From: a virus
DNA length: 35,003 bases
Virus record (IMG/VR): IMGVR_UViG_3300042731_001024
Span: 1-35,003 of that record
Reading direction: 5' to 3' (one strand)
Shown: positions 5,639-12,641 of the stretch, one piece after another
How positions within the stretch are numbered: position 1 is the first letter of the stretch
Layout: each line of letters starts with the position of its first letter
Program-made: the position numbers and the translations under genes
Notes under the pieces: model-generated
Database searches by the model: none
The model's input: the letters and a program-made list of their open reading frames with translations, nothing else
Told to the model about the DNA's origin: nothing

Positions 5639-5814
5639 TATGACCATCCCCCGTCAATCTCTTGTAAGACTTCGTTGGTTGCACCTAGGATATCGGTAAG
5701 AGGTTCGTCAAAGATTGCGATATCTTCATGACCCTCATCCATTAATGCTTTGACTATTTCACCAGCATCAACAATGATTTGTAACTGGTATTTCATTTCT
5801 TCTGATATACTCAT
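5638..5814 (-). CDS. Unknown 58-aa acidic protein
   Basis: The protein starts MSISEEMKYQLQIIVDAGEI and ends EVLQEIDGGWS. The ATG overlaps the gp44 stop (ATGA) and its TAA overlaps the next ATG (TAATG). It is acidic and mostly helical by eye, with no cysteine or membrane segment. It forms, with the next two genes, an insert between gp44 and gp62, which are adjacent in T4. Its function is unknown. Confidence 0.62.
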   Translation of the reverse strand: MSISEEMKYQLQIIVDAGEIVKALMDEGHEDIAIFDEPLTDILGATNEVLQEIDGGWS

Positions 5815-6752
5815 TTGAATTTACACTCCGTCATTATTTCAGTGAGACATGCAACAAAGTTTATCTCACTATCCATTGCGAAAGCAGACTTGTATTGGAA
5901 GTCTGCAATAATAAGAACTGATGCTGGGATGGAACTAGGTTCCAATCTTTTCTCCAATGCATCAAACACTTTCCTGTATAGAGTGTTGAAGTCGTTGTCG
6001 GAGTTTGCACCGACCCACTTTCTCATACCACTCCAGTTCTTGTCCTGTAACATGTCAATAAGAGGTGTAAGTTTCTCTTCACTAAGTGTCGCAAGTAGAC
6101 CAGTGTCTATCTCACCACCAACACCATAGCGTTGTACTTCGTTTAGACAACGTCTGAAGTCGGGAAAGAATTTGAGAATTAGTTCAACGAGAACTTTATC
6201 GTCATACTTGATTCCCTCTGATTCACAAATCTCACACAATCTTCTATGGAATTGTGTAGCAAGTAATTGTTTATCTTTAGGTGTTAAAGAGAAATCGATT
6301 ACTGTTGTTCTAGAATGAAGTGGTGGGATAATTCTATTCTTGTAATTACAAGTGAATATAAATCTACAGTTTGAAGAGAACTCTTCAATGAAGTTACGTA
6401 GTGCTGGTTGAACACTATCTGCAGAAATGTAATCCGCTTCGTCAAGGATTACAACTTTAGGCCCACCACCCAATGAAACCGTTGATGCAAAGTTTTTGAT
6501 TTTGGTTCTGAGTGTATCAATCAATCTACCCTCATCTGAACCATTAATGACTATGTAATCAGCACCAAGTTCATTACATAATGCTTTTGCGACTGTAGTC
6601 TTACCGACACCAGCAGAACCACACAACATGAGATTAGGAATCTCATTTTGTTTTACAAATTCTTGGAAAGTGTCTTTGAGTCTTTTAGGTAGTATCGTGT
6701 CCTCAATTGTTTGAGGACGATACTTTTCAACAAATAAAAATTCTGTATTCAT
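5811..6752 (-). CDS. 44: Clamp-loader ATPase subunit gp44
   Basis: The 313-aa protein is close to T4 gp44 (319 aa). It begins with the VEKYRPQTIEDTILP segment of clamp loaders. Walker A GSAGVGKT is at about residues 45-52, Walker B VILDEAD at about 101-107, and the SRTT segment near 148 corresponds to the arginine-finger SRC motif. The DFRRCLNEVQRY helix also matches. It is a AAA+ ATPase that opens and loads the gp45 clamp together with gp62. The start ATG has no well-spaced Shine-Dalgarno site. The 120-nt leader upstream can fold and may be the site of RegA or other control. Confidence 0.94.
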   Translation of the reverse strand: MNTEFLFVEKYRPQTIEDTILPKRLKDTFQEFVKQNEIPNLMLCGSAGVGKTTVAKALCNELGADYIVINGSDEGRLIDTLRTKIKNFASTVSLGGGPKVVILDEADYISADSVQPALRNFIEEFSSNCRFIFTCNYKNRIIPPLHSRTTVIDFSLTPKDKQLLATQFHRRLCEICESEGIKYDDKVLVELILKFFPDFRRCLNEVQRYGVGGEIDTGLLATLSEEKLTPLIDMLQDKNWSGMRKWVGANSDNDFNTLYRKVFDALEKRLEPSSIPASVLIIADFQYKSAFAMDSEINFVACLTEIMTECKFK

Positions 6753-6872
6753 AATTAAAGGTGTAAACTCCCCACCGAATTTACAGTGTTATCCACCCTT
6801 GAGGTTGATGAGTTATGGACAACTCCCGTGTGCATTGCAGAGACTGGCACAATACTCACACTAATATATAGG
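6753..6872 (-). promoter_or_regulatory. Structured leader between gp45 and gp44
   Basis: These 120 nt hold no convincing gene. On the minus strand, two stem-loops can form. GTTGTCCA/TGGATAAC (6816-6823 with 6788-6795) has 8 bp with one G-U and a 20-nt loop. TGTAAA/TTTACA (6780-6785 with 6762-6767) has a 12-nt loop that contains GGGGAG, the only SD-like sequence near the gp44 ATG, but 15 nt away from it. This fits translational control of gp44, possibly by RegA (inference). Confidence 0.4.
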
Positions 6873-7538
6873 TTAAGCACCATACTTTGAATCAGGCTCC
6901 AGTGCAATAAAATACTCTAAATCGATATCTTTATTTTTGAAGTGTGAAATACCCTTCGATGATACCGATACAGTATAGTTACCTTCCAATACTTTGAGGT
7001 TCTCAATCTTAAAGTTCATAGAGAAAGGTGTTCCGTTTCCTTCACCGACAATCCTTGAGAATGTATTCGATGTTGTATTCTTCTTATCAGTCACTTCAAG
7101 TGTCATGGTTGTACCATCTGACCTAAGAACCAAATCATTTACACTCAAGACACTTGCGGCCTTTTGTAATTCATTCAACAATGAGGATGAGATATCAAAC
7201 GTTACCTCAGTCTCTGGCATTGTAATCATCTTGTCGGGAGCAGTAACCATCCCTTCACTTGCAAAGAAGTAATTCATGGATGAGTGTGTATCCGTTATAG
7301 ACAAAGATGTATCATTGAACTGAAAGTCGGGGTCTTCTAATAGAGAAGTTGCACCCAAGAATTCAGGCAAATTATAGATACTAAAATCTTGTGGGAACGA
7401 TTCATTAATCGTTGCAACAGCAAGAATGTTTTTCATGTTAGAGATTGTCTCTAACTTGTTTCCAGTTTTAACTCTAATACCCGAGTTAATTGTAGAGAAA
7501 TTCTTCAGAATATCCCTAGTATTATCACTTATTTTCAT
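6873..7538 (-). CDS. 45: DNA polymerase sliding clamp gp45
   Basis: I chose the ATG at 7538 (221 aa) because AGGAGG precedes it and the protein then begins like T4 gp45 (228 aa): MKISDNTRDILKNFSTINSGI. Other shared features are the DFSIYNLPEFLGATSLL segment and the C-terminal LEYFIALEPDS, matching the T4 ending. gp45 is the trimeric ring that tethers polymerase. In T4 it also activates late transcription with gp33 and gp55, so it links to the late boxes seen across this window. The start overlaps the preceding DUF3310-like gene by 14 nt. Confidence 0.93.
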   Translation of the reverse strand: MKISDNTRDILKNFSTINSGIRVKTGNKLETISNMKNILAVATINESFPQDFSIYNLPEFLGATSLLEDPDFQFNDTSLSITDTHSSMNYFFASEGMVTAPDKMITMPETEVTFDISSSLLNELQKAASVLSVNDLVLRSDGTTMTLEVTDKKNTTSNTFSRIVGEGNGTPFSMNFKIENLKVLEGNYTVSVSSKGISHFKNKDIDLEYFIALEPDSKYGA

Positions 7539-7839
7539 CACGTTCAGCCTCCTGTTTATCGTGTACGTGTAACATAAACAGTGCATAGTGTAATACCTTT
7601 AAGATATCTGCCCTGTTTTTACCATTCTTTTTCCCGTATCTTTGTGCATACTTGAGTATGTTTCCGATACAGAATCCTTCACCATGTCCACTATCAATAA
7701 TAAATTCAGTGGACTGGTATTTGTTTAAACTATAGTGCTGGTCATACGTTTTATCGATGTACTGGGCGAACTCTTTTAGGAGTTCACCCTCGTTGTACTT
7801 GTAATCGATTGTAGACTTTTTCTTAAACATCTTAATCAT
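7525..7839 (-). CDS. DUF3310-like (SaV-like) nucleotide-kinase-associated protein
   Basis: The start at ATG 7839 overlaps the end of the MoxR gene by 8 nt (104 aa); an ATG at 7830 in the same frame is an alternative. The core GFCIGNILKYAQRYGKK...RADILKVLHYALFML matches the DUF3310 pattern GxxxGNxxKYxxRxGKK...DLxKAxxYL. This family of small phage proteins is often annotated as nucleotide kinase. Its biochemical role is uncertain. It is sandwiched between the MoxR ATPase and the clamp, so it is probably transcribed early or middle with replication genes. Confidence 0.75.
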   Translation of the reverse strand: MIKMFKKKSTIDYKYNEGELLKEFAQYIDKTYDQHYSLNKYQSTEFIIDSGHGEGFCIGNILKYAQRYGKKNGKNRADILKVLHYALFMLHVHDKQEAERDENK

Positions 7840-9070
7840 TATACTCTGAAGATTCTGTTTCGTCAACAGGGTTTTCTGCATTAAGGTCTACCCCAGCATC
7901 AATCTTGGAGTAGAGGTCTAACACTGCATTTCTAGTTTCTTCATCGAACCTTGAAATACACATTGTGATTGACTTGAGTTTGTCACCAAACATTCTGTAA
8001 GCATTCACAATGTGAACAAGTCTTCTTGTTGTAATGACATCATCAATCGCACCTTCGTAGAAAGTCTTTCTGATAATGTCTGCCCAATCGACAAGTTTAC
8101 CCACAAAATCTGAATCAACATCACCAGTCAATTCCATTTCTTTTGTGAGAATCTTCTTCTCAATCGCAACAGCAGGATACTCTTGTTGCATTGTAATCGC
8201 AAATCTCTCGAGCATCGCCTCGTTCATGATTTGAGTTCCGATGAACTTACCATCATCTGAACCTTGTCCTTTGGTGTTTGCAGTAGCAAGGATAGTGAAA
8301 CCTTCTTTAGGTGTCACCCACTCACCAGTCTTCTTGATAAGGTAACCTTTACCCTCAAGAACTGATTGTAAACACATCAACTTGTTTGAACCCAAGTCAA
8401 CTTCGTCAAGAAGAAGGACAGCACCTTTTCTCATCGCCTTGATAACAGGGCCTTCTCTGTAGACAATGTTACCATTGACTAGAGTGTGACCACCCATCAA
8501 ATCATCTTCATCGGTCTCGATGGTGATGTTGACTCTATAGAGTTCTCTCTTCAGTTGGGCACACACTTGTTCAATCATAAGTGTTTTACCGTTACCACTC
8601 AAACCAGTAACAAAAACTGGGAAGAAGATTTTGGACTTGATGATGTTCTTGACATCTTTGAAGTGTCCAAAAGGAACATAGTTCGACATCTTCTCGGGAA
8701 TGATTTTCACATTGTCTTCCATGACATTGACAACAGTCTCAGTCTTAGCAGCGACTGGCATATTCTGTTGAGGTGCAACAGCAGGAATCGGTTGTGAAAT
8801 AGGAACAACGTTTTCGGGTTCGTACCCACCGTTGTAACCTTGGATGATAGCGGTCAAATTGAACACACCATCATTTTTGAAACTGTACCTTGAGTGTTTC
8901 ACCCAGTAAGGTACATGACCAATCGCATCAAAATCTTCCTTCGTGAAGGAAGTCTGATTAGGGAACGCCTTGGTTAAGGTCGATAGGAACTCCTTCCTAT
9001 CTGGCGTAAAGTGGAAGTCTTTGCCATTAACGACAATTGACTCCGACCTATCATAACTTCTTTTATCCAT
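7832..9070 (-). CDS. cobS: MoxR-type AAA+ ATPase (CobS-like)
   Basis: The 412-aa protein starts at an ATG with an AAGGAGAC site. Walker A GLSGNGKT is at about residues 156-163, the DLMGGH segment near 190, Walker B LLLDEVD at 219-225, the sensor ATANT at 262-266 and the arginine finger in NEAMLERF near 289. This order is that of MoxR/CobS ATPases. Cyanophage homologs are annotated CobS, the ATPase subunit of aerobic cobaltochelatase. The N-terminal 130 residues are a phage-type extension with a proline/glutamine linker. No CobN is seen. The neighbouring vWA protein makes a classical MoxR-vWA chaperone pair, so a remodelling role is as likely as a cobalamin role. Confidence 0.88.
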   Translation of the reverse strand: MDKRSYDRSESIVVNGKDFHFTPDRKEFLSTLTKAFPNQTSFTKEDFDAIGHVPYWVKHSRYSFKNDGVFNLTAIIQGYNGGYEPENVVPISQPIPAVAPQQNMPVAAKTETVVNVMEDNVKIIPEKMSNYVPFGHFKDVKNIIKSKIFFPVFVTGLSGNGKTLMIEQVCAQLKRELYRVNITIETDEDDLMGGHTLVNGNIVYREGPVIKAMRKGAVLLLDEVDLGSNKLMCLQSVLEGKGYLIKKTGEWVTPKEGFTILATANTKGQGSDDGKFIGTQIMNEAMLERFAITMQQEYPAVAIEKKILTKEMELTGDVDSDFVGKLVDWADIIRKTFYEGAIDDVITTRRLVHIVNAYRMFGDKLKSITMCISRFDEETRNAVLDLYSKIDAGVDLNAENPVDETESSEYND

Positions 9071-9112
9071 TTACAGTCTCCTTATTAATAAAAGTTTTTC
9101 TCATCAGTTTCT

Positions 9113-9149
9113 AGTATACAAAAAAGTGCGGCCTATTGTCAAGTACTTT
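9113..9149 (-). promoter_or_regulatory. Composite promoter element, copy B
   Basis: TTGACA (9137-9142), an 18-bp spacer ATAGGCCgcACTTTTTTg and TATACT (9113-9118) form a strong sigma70-type promoter. The transcript would start near 9106 and give a leader of about 36 nt before the MoxR gene. A short AAAGT/ACTTT stem (9145-9149 with 9123-9127) is a weak version of the terminator stem seen in the other copies. Confidence 0.8.
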
Positions 9150-9417
9150 ATTCAATGATTCTTAAAATCCTTGTGCAGTCTTGTTCAATCGACACTTCAG
9201 TTTTGACACCGTTGACTTTTCTCATGGTAGTCAATGAACCATTGTTCACCCAATATCTGAATGCTTTACACTCAACTTTTTCTTTTGCACAAGCATCAAC
9301 TCTTGAGCAATCGAACTTCATGCAGGGCGAAGGCCCGACATCCATAATCGCATCTGCAAGAGCAGAGAAATTAGGTGTCGAGGCGTAATACGCTGGGTCT
9401 ACTTGAATTGTTTCCAT
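9148..9417 (-). CDS. Unknown 89-aa protein with four-cysteine cluster
   Basis: The ATG at 9417 overlaps the vWA stop (TAATG). Cysteines 32, 37, 43 and 50 form C-x4-C-x5-C-x6-C within PCMKFDCSRV and DACAKEKVEC, a likely zinc or iron-sulfur site. This is followed by KAFRYWVNNGS and a strand-rich end. Coupling to the vWA gene suggests they are made together. No family name is assigned. It sits just before composite promoter B. Confidence 0.75.
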   Translation of the reverse strand: METIQVDPAYYASTPNFSALADAIMDVGPSPCMKFDCSRVDACAKEKVECKAFRYWVNNGSLTTMRKVNGVKTEVSIEQDCTRILRIIE

Positions 9418-11771
9418 TATGCAATCTCCTTAATAAATTCGTTAGTTAAAAATCTTGATGTAGTCTTTGACTTCTGATTCTTTTTGAAAGCACTCAGAAT
9501 TCTAGACTTGTTAGCATCAACTAGTTCATCTGATAGTGAGTCTTCACCGTCAGCACCCATGGTTGACAACTGAGTTAGGAACAACTTGTTGTAACCCTTG
9601 ATGTTCATTACCAAACCTTCCTTTCTGATTTGAGCCCACTCAGACTTAGTGTCCTTGTAGTAATCATGCCCAGGCAGTTGAGAAAGTAAAACGTCATAGT
9701 CTCTCTTCTTCGCAAGTGCAAAGTAACCAGTCACTGTAACACCTGTAGTGTCACTAACCCACTGTAACAAGTTCTGAGTTCTATCGAAGGAAGTTCTTGA
9801 GTAACCATCTGACTCTGAAATTGTGTAAGTCTTCTTGTTGTATGGGTCAACAATCTTGGTCACTACTGTAGTTCTCCATCTTCCATCTTCACCGAACTGT
9901 TCATAGAGGTCTTCATTCTCTTTTTCGTTTCTCTCTAGAATGTCAGCAGAGTGTGAGTAACCATCTGTAATTACAGTCAAGATTGACTTCTCGATACCGT
10001 ATGCCTTGTTGAACTCGGGAAGTAACTTTCTCAAGTAAACGATAGACTGGTCAAGAGGTGTTCCACCTAGTCTATATTTCCAAGGTGTCCAGTGAGACAT
10101 ATCCATGTCCCAGTAGTCGGACACACTGAACTGACCATCGAACCACTCGTTGTGTCTCTCGATACACTTCTCAGAGTTTCTCCAAGAGTTGTTGAAATTA
10201 GCGTAACTATTCCAAAGAGCACCAATGATAATCATCATCTTCTTGAACTCTCTGTTGTTCATTTCGTTAGTCATGAACTCAACTAATTTTGGAGTGTCTC
10301 TATATCCATAATCATCACTCTTGTGTGACACTTGGTCTGAGAAAGCATAGATTCTGAAAGGAATGTTTACCTTTCTGCAGAACTCAGCAAGAATCACTGA
10401 CTGTTCAAGCAAGTCACCAACTGCATCGTGGATAGAACCACTCCAGTCTAGAAGAACAGTGACACCATGGTTCTTACCATCGGGTAAGTATGTTGCCCTC
10501 TTGAACACATCATCAACAATCTGATACTTAGCAAGTCTGTTCATGTCTAACTTACCAGTCTTACCAGTAAAAGCATGAACACTTCTTTGAGCAGTTTGTT
10601 TCATGTCGAATTCTTTTGCCATGTGAGCGACAAGATTCTTGTTCTTTGAAATTAACTTACTACCAGTGAAGATTGCTTTGTCATAGTTCTTTTGAGAAGA
10701 AGGAGATTCCAACTTCTCACCGAAGAACTTATCCCAATCAGCAAAAACATCTTTGTAACCATGAACTGCATTCTGTAAAACTTCTTTGTGAGTTTTGAAT
10801 CTCTCACTCATGTCGATGTTTACGATTGCAACATTGTCTTCTGATACGAACTGACCTTCGTTGTTGTGAGCAGCGTGTTCAGTTAGTGACTCTCTAGCAC
10901 CGTCTTCATCGTCATAGTCACCACCACCAGCACCGTTTTGGAAAACCTTAGCACCAGTTTCTTTTTTCTCTTCTTCACCTTCTTCTTGTTTAGTGTCTTG
11001 AGACTCACCATCTTCGAACTCAGCATCAGTCGCTTCTTGTTCAGTTTCATCATCTTCTTCAGTGTTGATGTCAGGCATAGAATCTTCTGAAGATTCGAAG
11101 TCGTCTTCGTTGTAATCTTCCATATCTCCGAAGTCTTCTTCACCTTCTTCTTCATCACCTAGGTCGAACATCTGAGGAACAATCGCTTGGTCGTCTTCAG
11201 TTCTTGTCTCGTTTTCTTTTGACCACTCGTAGATTTCTTTTGCAACTACTACGACATCATCCCAAGTCTTACATCCGTAACACTTGTTTAGAAGAACCTC
11301 TTCTTCTGCAGTGAATTGAATACCAAGAGAAGAACCCACCTTAGTTGTAAGGTTGATTCTATCAATCAGTGAAAGTTTGTTTAGGTCTTTACCTTTAAGT
11401 TGGAAGAAGTCCATTCCCATCAACTCTTTATAAGCAGCGAAGAATGACTTCCTTAGACCTTGATATTTGTTCTTGATAAAGGATTCAATCCTAACGTCCT
11501 CTACAACGTTCAGATATCCTTTAAGAGTTCTGTTTTCCTTAAGAGTAGAGTGAAGACCCTCGTAAGGTGTATACAGAGCATGACCAACTTCGTGACCCAT
11601 GAATAGGTCATAGAGTTCAGATGAAATATCATCCTTTAGAATAGGACAAGCAAGTATCCTATTCTGAACATCGAAGTAAGCGGTAGGGATTTTCTTGTGA
11701 ATGATGGTGAGGTCTTCAGTCGCCATCAATTTCGCAAGGGTGTCTTTTTGGTTTCTAAGTTGATTTGTCAT
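9417..11771 (-). CDS. CobT-like protein: HExxH metallopeptidase-like domain plus vWA domain
   Basis: I chose the ATG at 11771 (784 aa). The N-terminal domain has GHEVGHALYTP (HExxH at residues 60-64) followed by NVVEDVRIE, which could supply the third metal ligand. A long Asp/Glu-rich stretch runs from about 190 to 300. The C-terminal half is a von Willebrand A domain with MIDAS motif LLDWSGS near residue 441 and a TVITDGYS strand. CobT in cobaltochelatase has an acidic middle and a C-terminal vWA domain and works with CobS. The HExxH domain suggests extra peptidase chemistry. It forms a MoxR-vWA pair with the ATPase gene downstream. Composite promoter A places its +1 on this ATG, so the mRNA may be leaderless. 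Confidence 0.85.
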   Translation of the reverse strand: MTNQLRNQKDTLAKLMATEDLTIIHKKIPTAYFDVQNRILACPILKDDISSELYDLFMGHEVGHALYTPYEGLHSTLKENRTLKGYLNVVEDVRIESFIKNKYQGLRKSFFAAYKELMGMDFFQLKGKDLNKLSLIDRINLTTKVGSSLGIQFTAEEEVLLNKCYGCKTWDDVVVVAKEIYEWSKENETRTEDDQAIVPQMFDLGDEEEGEEDFGDMEDYNEDDFESSEDSMPDINTEEDDETEQEATDAEFEDGESQDTKQEEGEEEKKETGAKVFQNGAGGGDYDDEDGARESLTEHAAHNNEGQFVSEDNVAIVNIDMSERFKTHKEVLQNAVHGYKDVFADWDKFFGEKLESPSSQKNYDKAIFTGSKLISKNKNLVAHMAKEFDMKQTAQRSVHAFTGKTGKLDMNRLAKYQIVDDVFKRATYLPDGKNHGVTVLLDWSGSIHDAVGDLLEQSVILAEFCRKVNIPFRIYAFSDQVSHKSDDYGYRDTPKLVEFMTNEMNNREFKKMMIIIGALWNSYANFNNSWRNSEKCIERHNEWFDGQFSVSDYWDMDMSHWTPWKYRLGGTPLDQSIVYLRKLLPEFNKAYGIEKSILTVITDGYSHSADILERNEKENEDLYEQFGEDGRWRTTVVTKIVDPYNKKTYTISESDGYSRTSFDRTQNLLQWVSDTTGVTVTGYFALAKKRDYDVLLSQLPGHDYYKDTKSEWAQIRKEGLVMNIKGYNKLFLTQLSTMGADGEDSLSDELVDANKSRILSAFKKNQKSKTTSRFLTNEFIKEIA

Positions 11772-11777
11772 GTTTAT

Positions 11778-11820
11778 AGTATATAAAAAAGTTGGGCCTA
11801 TTGTCAAGTCCTACCCAACT
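11778..11820 (-). promoter_or_regulatory. Composite terminator-promoter, copy A
   Basis: TTGACA (11802-11807), the 18-bp spacer ATAGGCCcaACTTTTTTa and TATACT (11778-11783). The spacer carries the right arm of a stem AGTTGGG/CCCAACT (11814-11820 with 11790-11796) followed by T6, so the same DNA can terminate the upstream small genes. The left arm lies in the last codons of the 73-aa gene. Only 6 nt separate TATACT from the ATG at 11771. Confidence 0.85.
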
Positions 11821-12032
11821 GGGGTAGGTTCTGACATCAATGAACTGTAGACTAACTCAGTCAATTTAATCCTTTTTGACTCCATCCAGTTATCTACGTT
11901 AAGACCATCCCCGTCCAATGGTGAAGGGATGCCATAGTTAATGAACAGTACTTGCAAGACCTTTTGGTCTGACATTTCTGCCACTATATCAATCGCCTCA
12001 TCTGCGATTGCATCGTTGTAAACGTTACTCAT
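11811..12032 (-). CDS. Unknown 73-aa protein
   Basis: The start is the ATG at 12032, behind AGGAG at about 6 nt; this choice removes a poorly supported longer N-terminus. The protein begins MSNVYNDAIADEAIDIVAEM and is acidic and helical in its first half. The DQKVLQVLFINYGIPSP segment and the VYSSLMSE end show no known motif to me. It overlaps the 32-aa ORF upstream (ATGA), and its last codons form part of the terminator in element A. Its function is unknown. Confidence 0.72.
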   Translation of the reverse strand: MSNVYNDAIADEAIDIVAEMSDQKVLQVLFINYGIPSPLDGDGLNVDNWMESKRIKLTELVYSSLMSEPTPVG

Positions 12033-12127
12033 ATCACTTCTCCTATAAAAATTAACATTAAAATTCCACCCAAAGATGAGACAAAGTCCCAATCTAAGAG
12101 TCCGTTCTTTTGTAATATCTTTATCAT
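12029..12127 (-). CDS. Putative 32-aa membrane peptide
   Basis: A short ORF starts MIKILQKNGLLDWDFVSSLG and continues into a hydrophobic stretch (GGILMLIFIGEVI) that could span the membrane. Its TGA overlaps the ATG of the next gene (ATGA). The region also provides the AGGAG site for that gene. It starts 1 nt after a TATAAT sequence in element D, so translation depends on the true transcript start. Plausible but unproven. Confidence 0.45.
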   Translation of the reverse strand: MIKILQKNGLLDWDFVSSLGGILMLIFIGEVI

Positions 12128-12133
12128 GATTAT

Positions 12134-12173
12134 AGGCTAACAAAAAAGTAGGCCCATTGTCAAGGCCTACTTT
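12134..12173 (-). promoter_or_regulatory. Composite terminator-promoter, copy D
   Basis: AAAGTAGGCC/GGCCTACTTT (12164-12173 with 12145-12154) is a perfect 10-bp stem whose 9-nt loop holds TTGACA with three flanking bases (the hexamer is 12158-12163). A T6 tract follows. The T-tract lies in the spacer of a promoter with TTGACA and a -10 of TAGCCT at 18 bp (12134-12139). A TATAAT at 12129-12134 is 23 bp away. It ends the tRNA operon and probably starts the two small genes that follow. Confidence 0.82.
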
Positions 12174-12184
12174 AAAGTTTTTTT

Positions 12185-12271
12185 TGGTGCCCTCGCCCAG
12201 ACTCGAACTGGGATGCTAAAAATAGCGAGAGATTTTAAGTCTCTTGTGTCTACCAATTCCACCACGAGGGC
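12185..12271 (-). tRNA. tRNA-Leu (anticodon TAA)
   Basis: The 87-nt gene has a GCCCTCG/CGAGGGC acceptor stem, discriminator A and an encoded CCA. The anticodon arm GAGA-CTTAAAA-TCTC gives anticodon TAA, reading UUA. A long variable arm (CGCTATTTTTAGCA region) confirms a type II leucine tRNA. The T arm is CCCAG/CTGGG with TTCGAGT. UUA is a common codon in this AT-rich genome. Confidence 0.97.
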
Positions 12272-12276
12272 GAAGA

Positions 12277-12495
12277 TTAAGCAGCAGAGTATTCTTCGAT
12301 GATTACTCGTTCTAACGTCACCAATCCATCCTCATCTACCTTTAGGATGTAGGGTTCGTAAGGTTTAATTAGATTACTCCCACCCTGAAGGTTTGATATT
12401 TTGAGTTCTGAATCGAATACGATATCACCGTTTGCTTCTACTTTGAATAGGTAGTCTGCAAAAATCATCCCACCTTTTTTGTCGAACCGTGCCAT
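12277..12495 (-). CDS. Unknown 72-aa protein encoded between two tRNAs
   Basis: The protein starts MARFDKKGGMIFADYLFKV with ATG 12495 behind GAGGAG. It is beta-rich by eye, with alternating hydrophobics: FKVEANGDIVFDSELKI, YILKVDEDGLVTLERVII. It ends EEYSAA, only 5 nt from the tRNA-Leu 5' end. No cysteines or membrane segment. It must be on the same transcript as tRNA-Arg and tRNA-Leu, from promoter C to terminator D. Its function is unknown. Confidence 0.75.
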   Translation of the reverse strand: MARFDKKGGMIFADYLFKVEANGDIVFDSELKISNLQGGSNLIKPYEPYILKVDEDGLVTLERVIIEEYSAA

Positions 12496-12515
12496 GTCGG
12501 TCTCCTCTTTGAATT

Positions 12516-12592
12516 TGGCCTCCCCGAGAGGACTCGAACCTCTAACCTACGGTTTAGAAGACCGTTGTTCTATCCAGTTGAACTACGGGGAG
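12516..12592 (-). tRNA. tRNA-Arg (anticodon TCT)
   Basis: The 77-nt gene has a CTCCCCG/CGGGGAG acceptor stem, discriminator G and an encoded CCA. The anticodon arm CGGT-CTTCTAA-ACCG gives TCT, reading AGA. The T arm is AGAGG/CCTCT with TTCGAGT. AGA is frequent in the phage genes here. Composite promoter C begins transcription just 3-4 nt upstream of the mature 5' end. Confidence 0.97.
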
Positions 12593-12601
12593 AGAATGTT
12601 T

Positions 12602-12641
12602 ATATTAGAAAAAAGTGTGGCCTATTGTCAACAACTTTTTT
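12602..12641 (-). promoter_or_regulatory. Composite terminator-promoter, copy C
   Basis: TTGACA (12626-12631), the 18-bp spacer ATAGGCCacACTTTTTTc and TAATAT (12602-12607). An AAAAAAGT/ACTTTTTT stem (12634-12641 with 12609-12616) surrounds the -35 region. Its left arm overlaps the stop codon of the oxygenase gene. It drives the tRNA-Arg, 72-aa gene, tRNA-Leu unit. Confidence 0.8.

Noticed and set aside
6788-6797. DnaA-box-like TTATCCACC on the plus strand near 6.79 kb
   Set aside because: One mismatch to the consensus, a single copy, and T4-type phages do not use DnaA origins; it is better explained as part of the hairpin arm.
6756-6836. Possible 26-codon upstream ORF in the gp44 leader
   Set aside because: No ribosome site, no recognisable composition, and it is read through the predicted hairpins.
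8486-8797. Plus-strand ORF of 103 aa within the MoxR gene
   Set aside because: It is antisense to the conserved ATPase core and has no supporting signals.
10883-11158. Lys/Met-rich minus-strand ORF of 91 aa
   Set aside because: It is an out-of-frame reading of the acidic repeat tract in the vWA gene; GAA/GAT-rich codons give Lys-rich shadows.
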